The notes beneath the pieces are model-generated. The model was not told the origin of the DNA. It saw nothing but the letters and a program-made list of their open reading frames with translations, and made no database searches. A stretch of DNA of 64,000 nt, taken from contig NZ_BMML01000033.1 of assembly GCF_014645815.1 (NCBI RefSeq), positions 23,813 to 87,812 of the forward strand, written 5' to 3'. Position 1 is the first letter of the stretch, and each line of letters begins with the position of its first letter. Source of the DNA: Streptomyces fuscichromogenes (GTDB lineage: Bacteria > Actinomycetota > Actinomycetes > Streptomycetales > Streptomycetaceae). Positions 58,150-64,000 of this stretch are shown piece after piece. Both the position numbers and the translations under genes were made by a program.

Positions 58150-58452
58150 ATGCCCAGCATGACAGCCCTGCCGACCTTCATCTCCCGGCCTGCCAGCGTC
58201 GATGCCGAGATCGGCCCGCGGACCGCGGGTGCGCTCTACCAGAACAGCACCGGCGCGTACGAGGTCCTCGCGGTGGTCCGCGACTCCGAGTGCGCGAGTG
58301 GCCTGCTGAAGCGGAGTGCGCGGTGGGCGGTGATCATCCGCAATGTGCTGCGTCCGGATACGGAGCCGTACGCGGTCGGTGACGTGTGGACGACGTCGGA
58401 CCACCTGGTCCGCGAGGGCAAGACCCCGTCGTCGTTCGCGTCGGCGGCCTGA
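58150..58452 (+). CDS. Hypothetical protein (100 aa)
   Basis: A small alpha/beta protein (RTAGALYQNSTGAYEVLAVV, LLKRSARWAVIIRNVLRP, YAVGDVWTTSDHLV). Family not recognised. ATG 58150 is preceded by GTGAGAGGACG, the ribosome-site pattern shared by several genes of this series. Confidence 0.55.
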   Translation: MPSMTALPTFISRPASVDAEIGPRTAGALYQNSTGAYEVLAVVRDSECASGLLKRSARWAVIIRNVLRPDTEPYAVGDVWTTSDHLVREGKTPSSFASAA

Positions 58453-58460
58453 CGATCCGC

Positions 58461-58574
58461 CACGGTCCGCCTCCCGTCTCCCGCCCCACGGCGGGTGGGG
58501 GTGGGAGACGGGCCGTGGCTGGCCGTCCGGCCAGTCACAGGCGGCGGCCCGGAAGGTCAGAGCTCCGGGCCGCC
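58461..58574. terminator. Hairpins between small genes
   Basis: CCCGTCTCCC/GGGAGACGGG (58473-58482, 58503-58512), extended by CACGG/CCGTG outside (58461-58465, 58513-58517), and GGCGGCCCGGA/TCCGGGCCGCC (58543-58553, 58564-58574). Confidence 0.7.
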
Positions 58575-58602
58575 AGTACAGGAACTCATGAGAGGAGTCC
58601 CT

Positions 58603-58896
58603 GTGATCGACAGCATGACACGCACCCGCCCCGCTCCGGCAGCCTCGGACGCCGACCGTCGGCTGGGCGAGCACCTCCCGGTCGTGGTCCGCTCGCAGGA
58701 CACGCGGATCCCCGCCAGGAGGCGCGCCCCGCGTACCGTCGCCGAGATGCGGGCCCGCCTCGCCGAGGTTCGGGACGAGCAGTCCTGTGGCGCGTGCCAG
58801 GGCAGCGGTGGTCACACCGAGACCACCAGCAGTGGCGGCGTCACCCGGCAGAACTGGGTGCGCTGCGACAGCTGCAAGGGATCGGGGTCCGCGTGA
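58603..58896 (+). CDS. DnaJ-type zinc-finger protein (97 aa)
   Basis: The C-terminal 35 residues hold CGACQGSGG and CDSCKGSGS, two CxxCxGxG units as in the DnaJ zinc finger. The N-terminus is a basic helix (RTVAEMRARLAEVRDEQ). No J domain. GTG 58603 with GAGAGGAG five bases upstream. It is coupled to the next gene by TGATG. Confidence 0.7.
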   Translation: MIDSMTRTRPAPAASDADRRLGEHLPVVVRSQDTRIPARRRAPRTVAEMRARLAEVRDEQSCGACQGSGGHTETTSSGGVTRQNWVRCDSCKGSGSA

Positions 58897-59009
58897 TGCG
58901 ACACCAGCTGAGGGCCGCCGTCCTGCCCCTCACCGACGAAGAGCGCGCCGAACTGTCCCGCAGGGTCGCTGAGGAGAACAAGCGCAGCGAGAACCGCCCG
59001 CGTGGATGA
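58896..59009 (+). CDS. Small helical protein (37 aa)
   Basis: ATG 58896 overlaps the previous stop. The product MRHQLRAAVLPLTDEERAEL, then SRRVAEENKRSENRPRG is charged and helical. Its own stop overlaps the next ATG. Position inside a chain of overlapping genes is the main support. Confidence 0.5.
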   Translation: MRHQLRAAVLPLTDEERAELSRRVAEENKRSENRPRG

Positions 59010-59263
59010 GCGATCTCATACGTGCAGCCCGGGCCGCGCAGCACCGCGCGGCCCGGGCCGTCGCTCGGGTCGGCCCGGCTCACCCCCTCGCCCGCCGGCT
59101 GATGACCACCGCCCTTTGCGCGGCCGCTGCCGCGTGGGACGCGGGACACCACGTCGCCGACATCCACCCGCGCCGACACCGCACCCCAGCTCCAACCGCC
59201 CGCGCCCACTACGGAGTTGACGGATCTGCCAGTCCGGCACCGCCATCTCTGCCGACTGCCTGA
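59006..59263 (+). CDS. Small hypothetical protein (85 aa)
   Basis: An Ala/Arg-rich helical N-terminus with one moderately hydrophobic stretch (RRLMTTALCAAAAAWDAGHH), then a Pro/His-rich tail. ATGA overlap with the gene before. Its 3' end runs into intercistronic repeat A, so the tail sequence is partly repeat. Confidence 0.45.
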   Translation: MSDLIRAARAAQHRAARAVARVGPAHPLARRLMTTALCAAAAAWDAGHHVADIHPRRHRTPAPTARAHYGVDGSASPAPPSLPTA

Positions 59264-59332
59264 CCCGCCCGGCCCGGCCCCCGTGGTCGCCGGTCCGGGC
59301 GGCATCCAGGGGAGCCGCGCAGCCGCGCGACC
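59248..59332 (+). repeat. Intercistronic repeat A, copy 1
   Basis: Begins TCTGCCGACTGCCTGACCCG and ends with GGGGAGCCGCGCAGCC plus GCGCGACC. A stem CCGCCCGG/CCGGGCGG forms in the middle. It is followed 10-20 bases later by AGGAGG and the next ATG. Confidence 0.8.
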
Positions 59333-59354
59333 GCTGACCTACCAGGAGGTATTC

Positions 59355-60263
59355 ATGGCCTCTCGCACTATCCCCCTGCGCGTTCCTCTGGACGAGTCCG
59401 GAGTGCCGCATCCGGCGTCGGCCGTTGCGCCGCCGCCCCGGCGACCGGCTGCGGACACCGCATCCGCACCGCTGCAGGCCGCAACCCCCTTACGCGATCA
59501 GGGAGCCGACATGTCCCTCGGGACCACCATCACCATCGAGGGCGACGAACTGCGCGAGGTGTTCGCGCGCCTGTCGCCCCACCTGCCGCCGTACCTGCGG
59601 AAGATCGGCCCGCGCCCGTACAACGGCCTGTCCTTCGAGTTCGCACCGTTCACCGGCCGTGAGAACAAGCCGACCACGCCCCAGTCGTTCTACGACGACC
59701 CCAAGCTGCGCTTCGCGTCCCAGTCGGACGACCCCACGGAGCACCTGGTGCGGACTGCGGCCCGCACCATCATGGGTGACCTGATCGAAGCGGCTCGTGG
59801 CGAATGGAGGGACGCGGCGCACGTCGCGGACCTGAAGGCGGTCGTGGGCAACGCTCCCGACCGGTGGCGGACCTACGAGCGTGAGCTGAAGGCGCTTGAG
59901 GCGGCCTACTCCTATCTGCGCACTCCGGAGGCCGCCAAGGAATGGCCGTCCGCCCTCTCTCGGCTGGTTGACGCGCAGGACCGCACCAGCGAGGCCGCCG
60001 TCGCGTTCGACGAGCGGGCCGAGGAGATCGCCCGGGTCCACGACCAGCATCTCTACGCCGATTTGGGCCATGCCGCCGCACTCGCCAGGGCTGGCTGCCC
60101 CGACGCCGGCGACTGGCACATCGTGTCGGCGGACCAGTACAGCAACACCTGGTTCAGCGACTGGAACACCTCCGTGCCACTCCAGGAACGGACACGACGC
60201 CTGGTCGCGCAGCAGGACGCGCACGTGGCCAAGGTCGGTCGCCTGTCCGGTTTCCCTGGCTGA
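59355..60263 (+). CDS. Hypothetical protein (302 aa)
   Basis: Begins with a 50-residue Pro/Ala-rich leader, then a folded part (TTITIEGDELREVFARLSPH, RPYNGLSFEFAPF) and a long helical section (ERELKALEAAYSYLRTPEAA). Family not recognised. AGGAGG five bases before ATG 59355. It lies between two copies of repeat A. An in-frame ATG about 50 codons in (MSLGTTITIEG) could be a second start. Confidence 0.55.
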   Translation: MASRTIPLRVPLDESGVPHPASAVAPPPRRPAADTASAPLQAATPLRDQGADMSLGTTITIEGDELREVFARLSPHLPPYLRKIGPRPYNGLSFEFAPFTGRENKPTTPQSFYDDPKLRFASQSDDPTEHLVRTAARTIMGDLIEAARGEWRDAAHVADLKAVVGNAPDRWRTYERELKALEAAYSYLRTPEAAKEWPSALSRLVDAQDRTSEAAVAFDERAEEIARVHDQHLYADLGHAAALARAGCPDAGDWHIVSADQYSNTWFSDWNTSVPLQERTRRLVAQQDAHVAKVGRLSGFPG

Positions 60264-60271
60264 TCCCACGT

Positions 60272-60364
60272 CTGCCGACTGCCTGACCCGCCCGGCCCGG
60301 CCCCACTCCCCCGGTGGTCTGGGCCGGGCGCTGTCCAGGGGAGCCGCGCAGCCCGCGCACCTGA
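60272..60364 (+). repeat. Intercistronic repeat A, copy 2
   Basis: The first 34 bases equal copy 1. The central stem is CGCCCGGCCC/GGGCCGGGCG, different bases but the same pairing. The conserved right block GTCCAGGGGAGCCGCGCAGC follows. Confidence 0.8.
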
Positions 60365-60383
60365 CAACTAGGAGGACCCGCTC

Positions 60384-60629
60384 ATGGCCCGGATCACCCG
60401 CGCCCGCATGAACCAAGAGGCTGACTACCTGGAGAACGTCGCCGCGCCGCGCTCGGACCGAGCGGCCGTCTCCGGCGACCAGGCCGCTGCCGACCCGGAC
60501 AACTCGCCGAACATCCAGGCGTGCGCCGCCCGCGCCGCCGAGTCCGCCCGGGGCCACGCGAGGGAGTACCGCGAAATGGCTGCGGAACTGCGGGCCGGAG
60601 AGATCCCCGAGGGCTTCCGGTTCGACTGA
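60384..60629 (+). CDS. Small helical protein (81 aa)
   Basis: Acidic helical protein (MARITRARMNQEADYLENVA, AARAAESARGHAREYREMAA). No family recognised. AGGAGG before ATG 60384. Flanked on both sides by repeat A. Confidence 0.55.
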   Translation: MARITRARMNQEADYLENVAAPRSDRAAVSGDQAAADPDNSPNIQACAARAAESARGHAREYREMAAELRAGEIPEGFRFD

Positions 60630-60638
60630 TCAGTCCCC

Positions 60639-60732
60639 TCTGCCGGTTGCCTGACCCGCACCGCCCGGCTCCCGCCGAACACCGCGGGGCCGGGCGGTGC
60701 GGTGTCCAGGGGAGCCGCGCAGCCGCGCGACC
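60639..60732 (+). repeat. Intercistronic repeat A, copy 3
   Basis: Begins TCTGCCGGTTGCCTGACCCG. The stem CCGCACCGCCCGGC/GCCGGGCGGTGCGG is 14 bp, the longest of the three. The right block is the same as in copy 1. Confidence 0.8.
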
Positions 60733-60754
60733 GAACCCCCGCCGGGAGGCACTG

Positions 60755-60994
60755 ATGCTCACCCTCGCCCCCACCGTTCCCGTCCCGACCGCGCGCCTGC
60801 CCCGCTCGTTGTGCCGGCACTCCGTGCTGTGTCCGACGGCGGACAGCCCGGACCGGGAGGCCGCCGCCGTGGTCGTCTCCCACCCGGAGCAGGGCTGGAG
60901 CCTGCTGTGCAACGACATCGTCGTGTTCGACGACACCGGCGACCTGCTGCCCGACGGGCAGATCGTCGCCCCGCACCGGCCGACCGAGGCCTGA
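60755..60994 (+). CDS. DUF5999-family protein
   Basis: A 79-residue protein with the family core: LCRHSVLCPTADSPDREAAA, HPEQGWSLLCNDIVVFDDTG, LLPDGQIVAPHRP. The Cys and His residues may bind metal. The family is widespread in Streptomyces without known role. GGGAGG precedes ATG 60755. Confidence 0.8.
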   Translation: MLTLAPTVPVPTARLPRSLCRHSVLCPTADSPDREAAAVVVSHPEQGWSLLCNDIVVFDDTGDLLPDGQIVAPHRPTEA

Positions 60995-61049
60995 ACTCCC
61001 CTCACCCCGGCCGCCCGCACGGGCGGCACCCGACCAGGAAGGAGGCGGC

Positions 61050-63143
61050 GTGGCCGCCAGGACCCGTACCAAGAGGCCCCCCACCCCGAGGAAGACGACC
61101 GCTGCCGCGCCGCCCGCCGTCCCCGCGACCGACCAGGCCGCGCCGCAGACGGTGCTCGCCGCGGACACCCGGGACCGGGCCGCCGACATCATCGACGCCG
61201 CCCGCGAGCAGGCCGCCGACCTCCAGACGGAGGCCGAAGCCCGCGCCGCCCGCGCCGTCGCCGACACCCACGACCGCGTCGCCGCGATGCTCGCCGACGC
61301 CGAAGCGCGCGCGGCCGGCATCACGGCCGACGCCGGCCGGGACGCCGCCGAACTCCGGGCCACGGCCGGCCAGCAGGCCACCGCGCTGCGGGACCGGGCC
61401 GACCAGGACGCCGCCGCCCGACGCGGCGACGCCGACCGGATCCTTTCCGAGGCCCGCGACCGCGCCACCGTGATCCTCGCCGAGGCGCGCACGCAGGTGG
61501 CCGACCTGACCGGGCAGGCCGCCGCCGACCACGACATGGCCCGCGCGCAGGTTGCCGAGCTGCGCCGGGTGGTGGAGGCCGACCTCGCCGAGCTCGGCGC
61601 CCTGGTGGAACGGCGCCGTACGGAGGCCGGGCAGATCGTCGCCCGGGCGCACGAGCAGGCGGAGCAGCTGTCGGCCGCCGCGCAGGCGGAGGCCGACCAG
61701 GCCCGTGCCCGGGCCGCGCAGCTCGCCGAGGCGGCGGCCGCCGCCTACGACGCCCGCCGCACGGAAGCCGAGACGCTGTACGCCGACGCGGCCCGCGCCG
61801 CCGACACCCGCCGCCGTGAGGCCGACCAGGCCGTCACCGCGGTGCACGGCGAGGCGGAGCGGGCCCGCGCTGAACTGCGCGAGCAGCTGCGCGAGATGGG
61901 CGAGGCGTTCGACCGGGAGGCCACGGGCAAGCGGGCCGCGCTGGACGCCGACCTTGCCAAGCTCCGGGCGGCGTGCGACGACCAGCGCGCCCGCCTCCAG
62001 CGGGAGGCCGCCACCGTCACCGACCGGCTGCGCGAGACCGCGGAGAAGGAAGCCGCCCGCATCGTCGGCGATGCGAAGAAGAAGGCCGACGCGCTCGCCG
62101 AGCGGGCGCAGGCCGACGAAGCCCGGGCCCGCCGGCTCCTGGACGAACTCCGGGAGGCGCGGCGGGAGTCGTCCCGCTGGAGCGGCTGGCACCGCCGGAT
62201 CGGCCGCGCGGGCTGGAAGACGGCCCCGTGGATTGCTCTGCTCGCCGGGATCGGTCTCGCCGCGTCCGGCGAGTACGAGCTGGCGCACATGGTCGGCATC
62301 CACCCCTATGTCGCCCCGCTCCTGCCGATCAGCATCGACGTCTACTGCGTCACCGCGTTCCGCACCAAGAAGGACATCCCGTGGGCGCTGCTGCTGATGG
62401 CATCGGCGAACATCACGTACCACCTGACCGAGCAGTCCGGGATCGTCCAGCCGGGCCACGCGGCACCGTGGCCGCTCACCACGTTCGTGGTGACGATCTT
62501 CGTGGCCGTCATCTGGCGCGTCCACTCGCTCATGCACGACGCCGGTACGGACGGCCACGACGGTACGGGCGCGCCCGTACGGACGGACGGGCGGACCGGT
62601 ACAGCGGCCCGTACGGACGGCACCGCGCCCGCCCGTACGGCACCGTCCGGGGCGCACTCGTACGCGGCTGCGGCCGGTACGGCGCCCGCCCGTACAGCCT
62701 CCGGCCCGGCCGGTACGCAGCCTGTACACGGCGGCCCGCACACCGCCGCCCCGGCGACCGCGAATGCGGCTGTGACCGGCGCGAACAGTGGCCGTACGGG
62801 CGGTGTACAGGCGGCCCCGCCGGGGGCGGCGCGTACTAGTACGCCGGGCGTCGTCCGTACGAGCGCGGCCGGACACGGCGGCGGGACGCGTACCAGTACG
62901 GTCACCGCCCGTACGGCCCCGTCCCAGTCGGTCCCCGCCGGGCGTACCGGTACGGCGACCGCGCCCCGTACGGACGCCGAACTGCTCCCGCTCGTACGGA
63001 CGCTGCCGCGTGAGACGGACGGCTACGTCAACATCAGCCGCGTCCGTACGGAGCTGTCCGTCAACCAGCCCCGCGCCGTCCGGCTGCTCAAGGAGGCCGG
63101 CCTGCTGCGTCCCGAGGACGCGGACAAGCACCTGCGCGCCTGA
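61050..63143 (+). CDS. DUF2637/SpdB-like membrane protein with long coiled coil (697 aa)
   Basis: Residues about 30-375 are an unbroken Ala/Glu/Arg coiled coil. A membrane part follows (WIALLAGIGLAASGEYELAH, YVAPLLPISIDVYCVTAFRT, TTFVVTIFVAVIW; about 390-490), matching DUF2637 proteins linked to plasmid spread in Streptomyces mycelium. A Thr/Gly/Ala linker of about 150 residues and a C-terminal winged-helix-like end (NISRVRTELSVNQPRAVRLL) finish the protein. GTG at 61050 with AAGGAGG upstream. The coiled coil could form a ring or tether at a hyphal cross-wall; this is inference. Confidence 0.7.
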   Translation: MAARTRTKRPPTPRKTTAAAPPAVPATDQAAPQTVLAADTRDRAADIIDAAREQAADLQTEAEARAARAVADTHDRVAAMLADAEARAAGITADAGRDAAELRATAGQQATALRDRADQDAAARRGDADRILSEARDRATVILAEARTQVADLTGQAAADHDMARAQVAELRRVVEADLAELGALVERRRTEAGQIVARAHEQAEQLSAAAQAEADQARARAAQLAEAAAAAYDARRTEAETLYADAARAADTRRREADQAVTAVHGEAERARAELREQLREMGEAFDREATGKRAALDADLAKLRAACDDQRARLQREAATVTDRLRETAEKEAARIVGDAKKKADALAERAQADEARARRLLDELREARRESSRWSGWHRRIGRAGWKTAPWIALLAGIGLAASGEYELAHMVGIHPYVAPLLPISIDVYCVTAFRTKKDIPWALLLMASANITYHLTEQSGIVQPGHAAPWPLTTFVVTIFVAVIWRVHSLMHDAGTDGHDGTGAPVRTDGRTGTAARTDGTAPARTAPSGAHSYAAAAGTAPARTASGPAGTQPVHGGPHTAAPATANAAVTGANSGRTGGVQAAPPGAARTSTPGVVRTSAAGHGGGTRTSTVTARTAPSQSVPAGRTGTATAPRTDAELLPLVRTLPRETDGYVNISRVRTELSVNQPRAVRLLKEAGLLRPEDADKHLRA

Positions 63144-63166
63144 CCCGCCGTCCGGCACACGCCAGT

Positions 63167-63199
63167 GAGGGCCAGCCCATCCGAATTGGGCTGGCCCTC
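63167..63199 (+). terminator. Hairpin after the DUF2637-like gene
   Basis: GAGGGCCAGCCCA (63167-63179) and TGGGCTGGCCCTC (63187-63199), 7-base loop, 24 bases past the stop. Confidence 0.75.
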
Positions 63200-63256
63200 G
63201 CTGCGGCTGCCGGAAGCAGTCGCAGATCCCCCAGTACACCAGGAGGAATCCCTACC

Positions 63257-63739
63257 GTGAACAGCACCGACCCGACGAACCACCACCCTCTGCGCGATGT
63301 GGCGCAGAGCCCGGAGGCGACCGCCCGATACCTGGCCGATGTTCAGCGGGTCCTGCTGGAGATCGGTGACAACCTGGAGCTGCTGGCCCGTGAGACCCGC
63401 GTGCACCTGCGCGGCACCCACGTGGACGGTGACCGCTGGTACCACGCCAAGCTGCGCGCGCAGCCGGTCGAAAAGGCCCTGAAAGCCGTGCAGAAGAACC
63501 TGGACGGCCTGACGCAGGGTCTGGAGACCACCGCCTACAAGCGCAACGAATTCGCCGACAAGGTCAATAAGCTCCCCGGCGAGCGGCAGCAAAAGGCGCT
63601 CGAAAAGGCACGGAAGAAGAATCCGCAGATCCAGGCGGCGCAGAATTCTTCTCCGCAGGGTGGACAGCAGGCCCCCGGGCGCGGCTATAGTGGTCCTGCG
63701 TCCATTTACGACCTCGGACGGAACCGGGAATCCGCGTGA
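63257..63739 (+). CDS. Helical hypothetical protein (160 aa)
   Basis: A soluble helical protein (ARYLADVQRVLLEIGDNLEL, QPVEKALKAVQKNLDGLTQG), with a Gln/Gly-rich tail. It looks like the small coiled-coil proteins found beside transfer genes in actinobacterial plasmids; no named family. GTG 63257 follows AGGAGGA. Codon use is less GC-biased toward its end. Coupled to the next gene by GTGA. Confidence 0.6.
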   Translation: MNSTDPTNHHPLRDVAQSPEATARYLADVQRVLLEIGDNLELLARETRVHLRGTHVDGDRWYHAKLRAQPVEKALKAVQKNLDGLTQGLETTAYKRNEFADKVNKLPGERQQKALEKARKKNPQIQAAQNSSPQGGQQAPGRGYSGPASIYDLGRNRESA

Positions 63740-63969
63740 GCGGCCGCCCGCTTCTCCGGTCCGAAATCACGGCGCATCGCTCCCATCAGCACCTGGTCGG
63801 CCAGCGAGACAGACTCGTCCGAATTCACGGCGAGGATCTCGGGGCTTTCTACTTTCTGGTGATGCTGATTCAGACGCTCGGGAAGAAAGCGCTGAAGAAG
63901 GGAGACGTTCAGAAACTGCGGGCGATCGCCCACGATCTGAACGCCGTCTACGCCAAGCACACCCAGTAA
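63736..63969 (+). CDS. Small hypothetical protein (77 aa)
   Basis: GTG 63736 overlaps the preceding stop. The product is basic with one short hydrophobic stretch (AFYFLVMLIQTLGKKALKKG). It likely works with the preceding helical protein. The window ends 31 bases after its stop. Confidence 0.55.
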   Translation: MSGRPLLRSEITAHRSHQHLVGQRDRLVRIHGEDLGAFYFLVMLIQTLGKKALKKGDVQKLRAIAHDLNAVYAKHTQ

Positions 63970-64000
63970 CCAGCCCGCACCCGCCGAGGGGGCCGCCGCA

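Noticed and set aside
57720..60740. A CRISPR array
   Set aside because: The repeats are few, long, irregularly spaced and separated by genes, with no spacers or cas genes.
61002..63239. A 745-codon minus-strand frame
   Set aside because: Mirror of the Ala-rich coiled coil and GTAC-rich linker; composition explains it.

Overview
The window is high-GC actinobacterial DNA and looks like Streptomyces. Genes are dense, many starts are GTG or leaderless, and neighbours often overlap by ATGA or GTGA. The families are typical of the genus: XRE-TPR regulators, WhiB, DUF6415, DUF5999, a GntR-UTRA regulator and a DUF2637-type transfer protein. No rRNA, tRNA, CRISPR or core housekeeping operon was seen. 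Plasmid-type replication and transfer genes, toxin-antitoxin pairs, an insertion element and many decaying genes point to a large plasmid, an integrated element or a chromosome arm.

Layout. 0-5.3 kb: an SOS mutagenesis cassette (end of a DnaE2-type polymerase, a shortened ImuB-like Y-family protein, LexA), a GNAT enzyme, and a small HTH gene behind a striking tandem operator. 5.4-9.5 kb: a membrane protein, an XRE-TPR regulator, a prim-pol domain protein, a DUF6415 protein and two broken genes. 9.54-11.57 kb: an IS5-family element with perfect inverted repeats that carries an RlmA/TlrB-type 23S rRNA methyltransferase as passenger.

11.6-20.1 kb is one leftward operon: PIG-L deacetylase, 2-keto-4-pentenoate hydratase, acylating aldehyde dehydrogenase, 4-hydroxy-2-oxovalerate aldolase, ketosynthase III, acyl carrier protein, CitE/HpcH lyase, MaoC hydratase, Eis-like acetyltransferase, Nudix protein and a small membrane protein. 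Two XRE-TPR-type regulators follow at 20.3-23.4 kb. I read the operon as a compact, unassigned pathway that makes short acyl-CoA units, loads them on a carrier protein and may transfer them to an amine freed by the deacetylase.

23.6-46.7 kb is an accessory zone. It holds a PIN protein, a Doc-like toxin pair, a large HEPN protein, a three-gene unknown block, a DUF4238 protein, an HTH protein with an 18-bp palindrome, a RAMA-domain protein, a double-domain zeta-toxin protein with a convergent partner, a STAND NTPase, a decayed second Doc pair, a PIN/RHH pair, and an operon of small membrane protein, ECF sigma factor and CvnD-like protein with a ruined nucleotide site.

46.9-50.7 kb holds a large plasmid-type replication protein, a relic of a DciA-like helicase loader and a long non-coding leader. 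50.7-64 kb holds a FAD oxidoreductase/isochorismatase/XRE group, a GntR regulator with its palindromic operators, and a rightward series of very small genes (Cys-rich proteins, anti-sigma-like ATPase, WhiB, DnaJ-type zinc finger, DUF5999, coiled-coil DUF2637-like membrane protein) separated by hairpins. Two families of repeated intercistronic sequence sit in this series. It resembles the transfer and spread region of Streptomyces conjugative elements; the FtsK-type translocase would be expected beyond the right edge.

Single-base frameshifts recur (8.67, 37.3, 43.66, 43.9, 47.1-47.2 and 57.94 kb). Either the region is decaying or the assembly contains indels.
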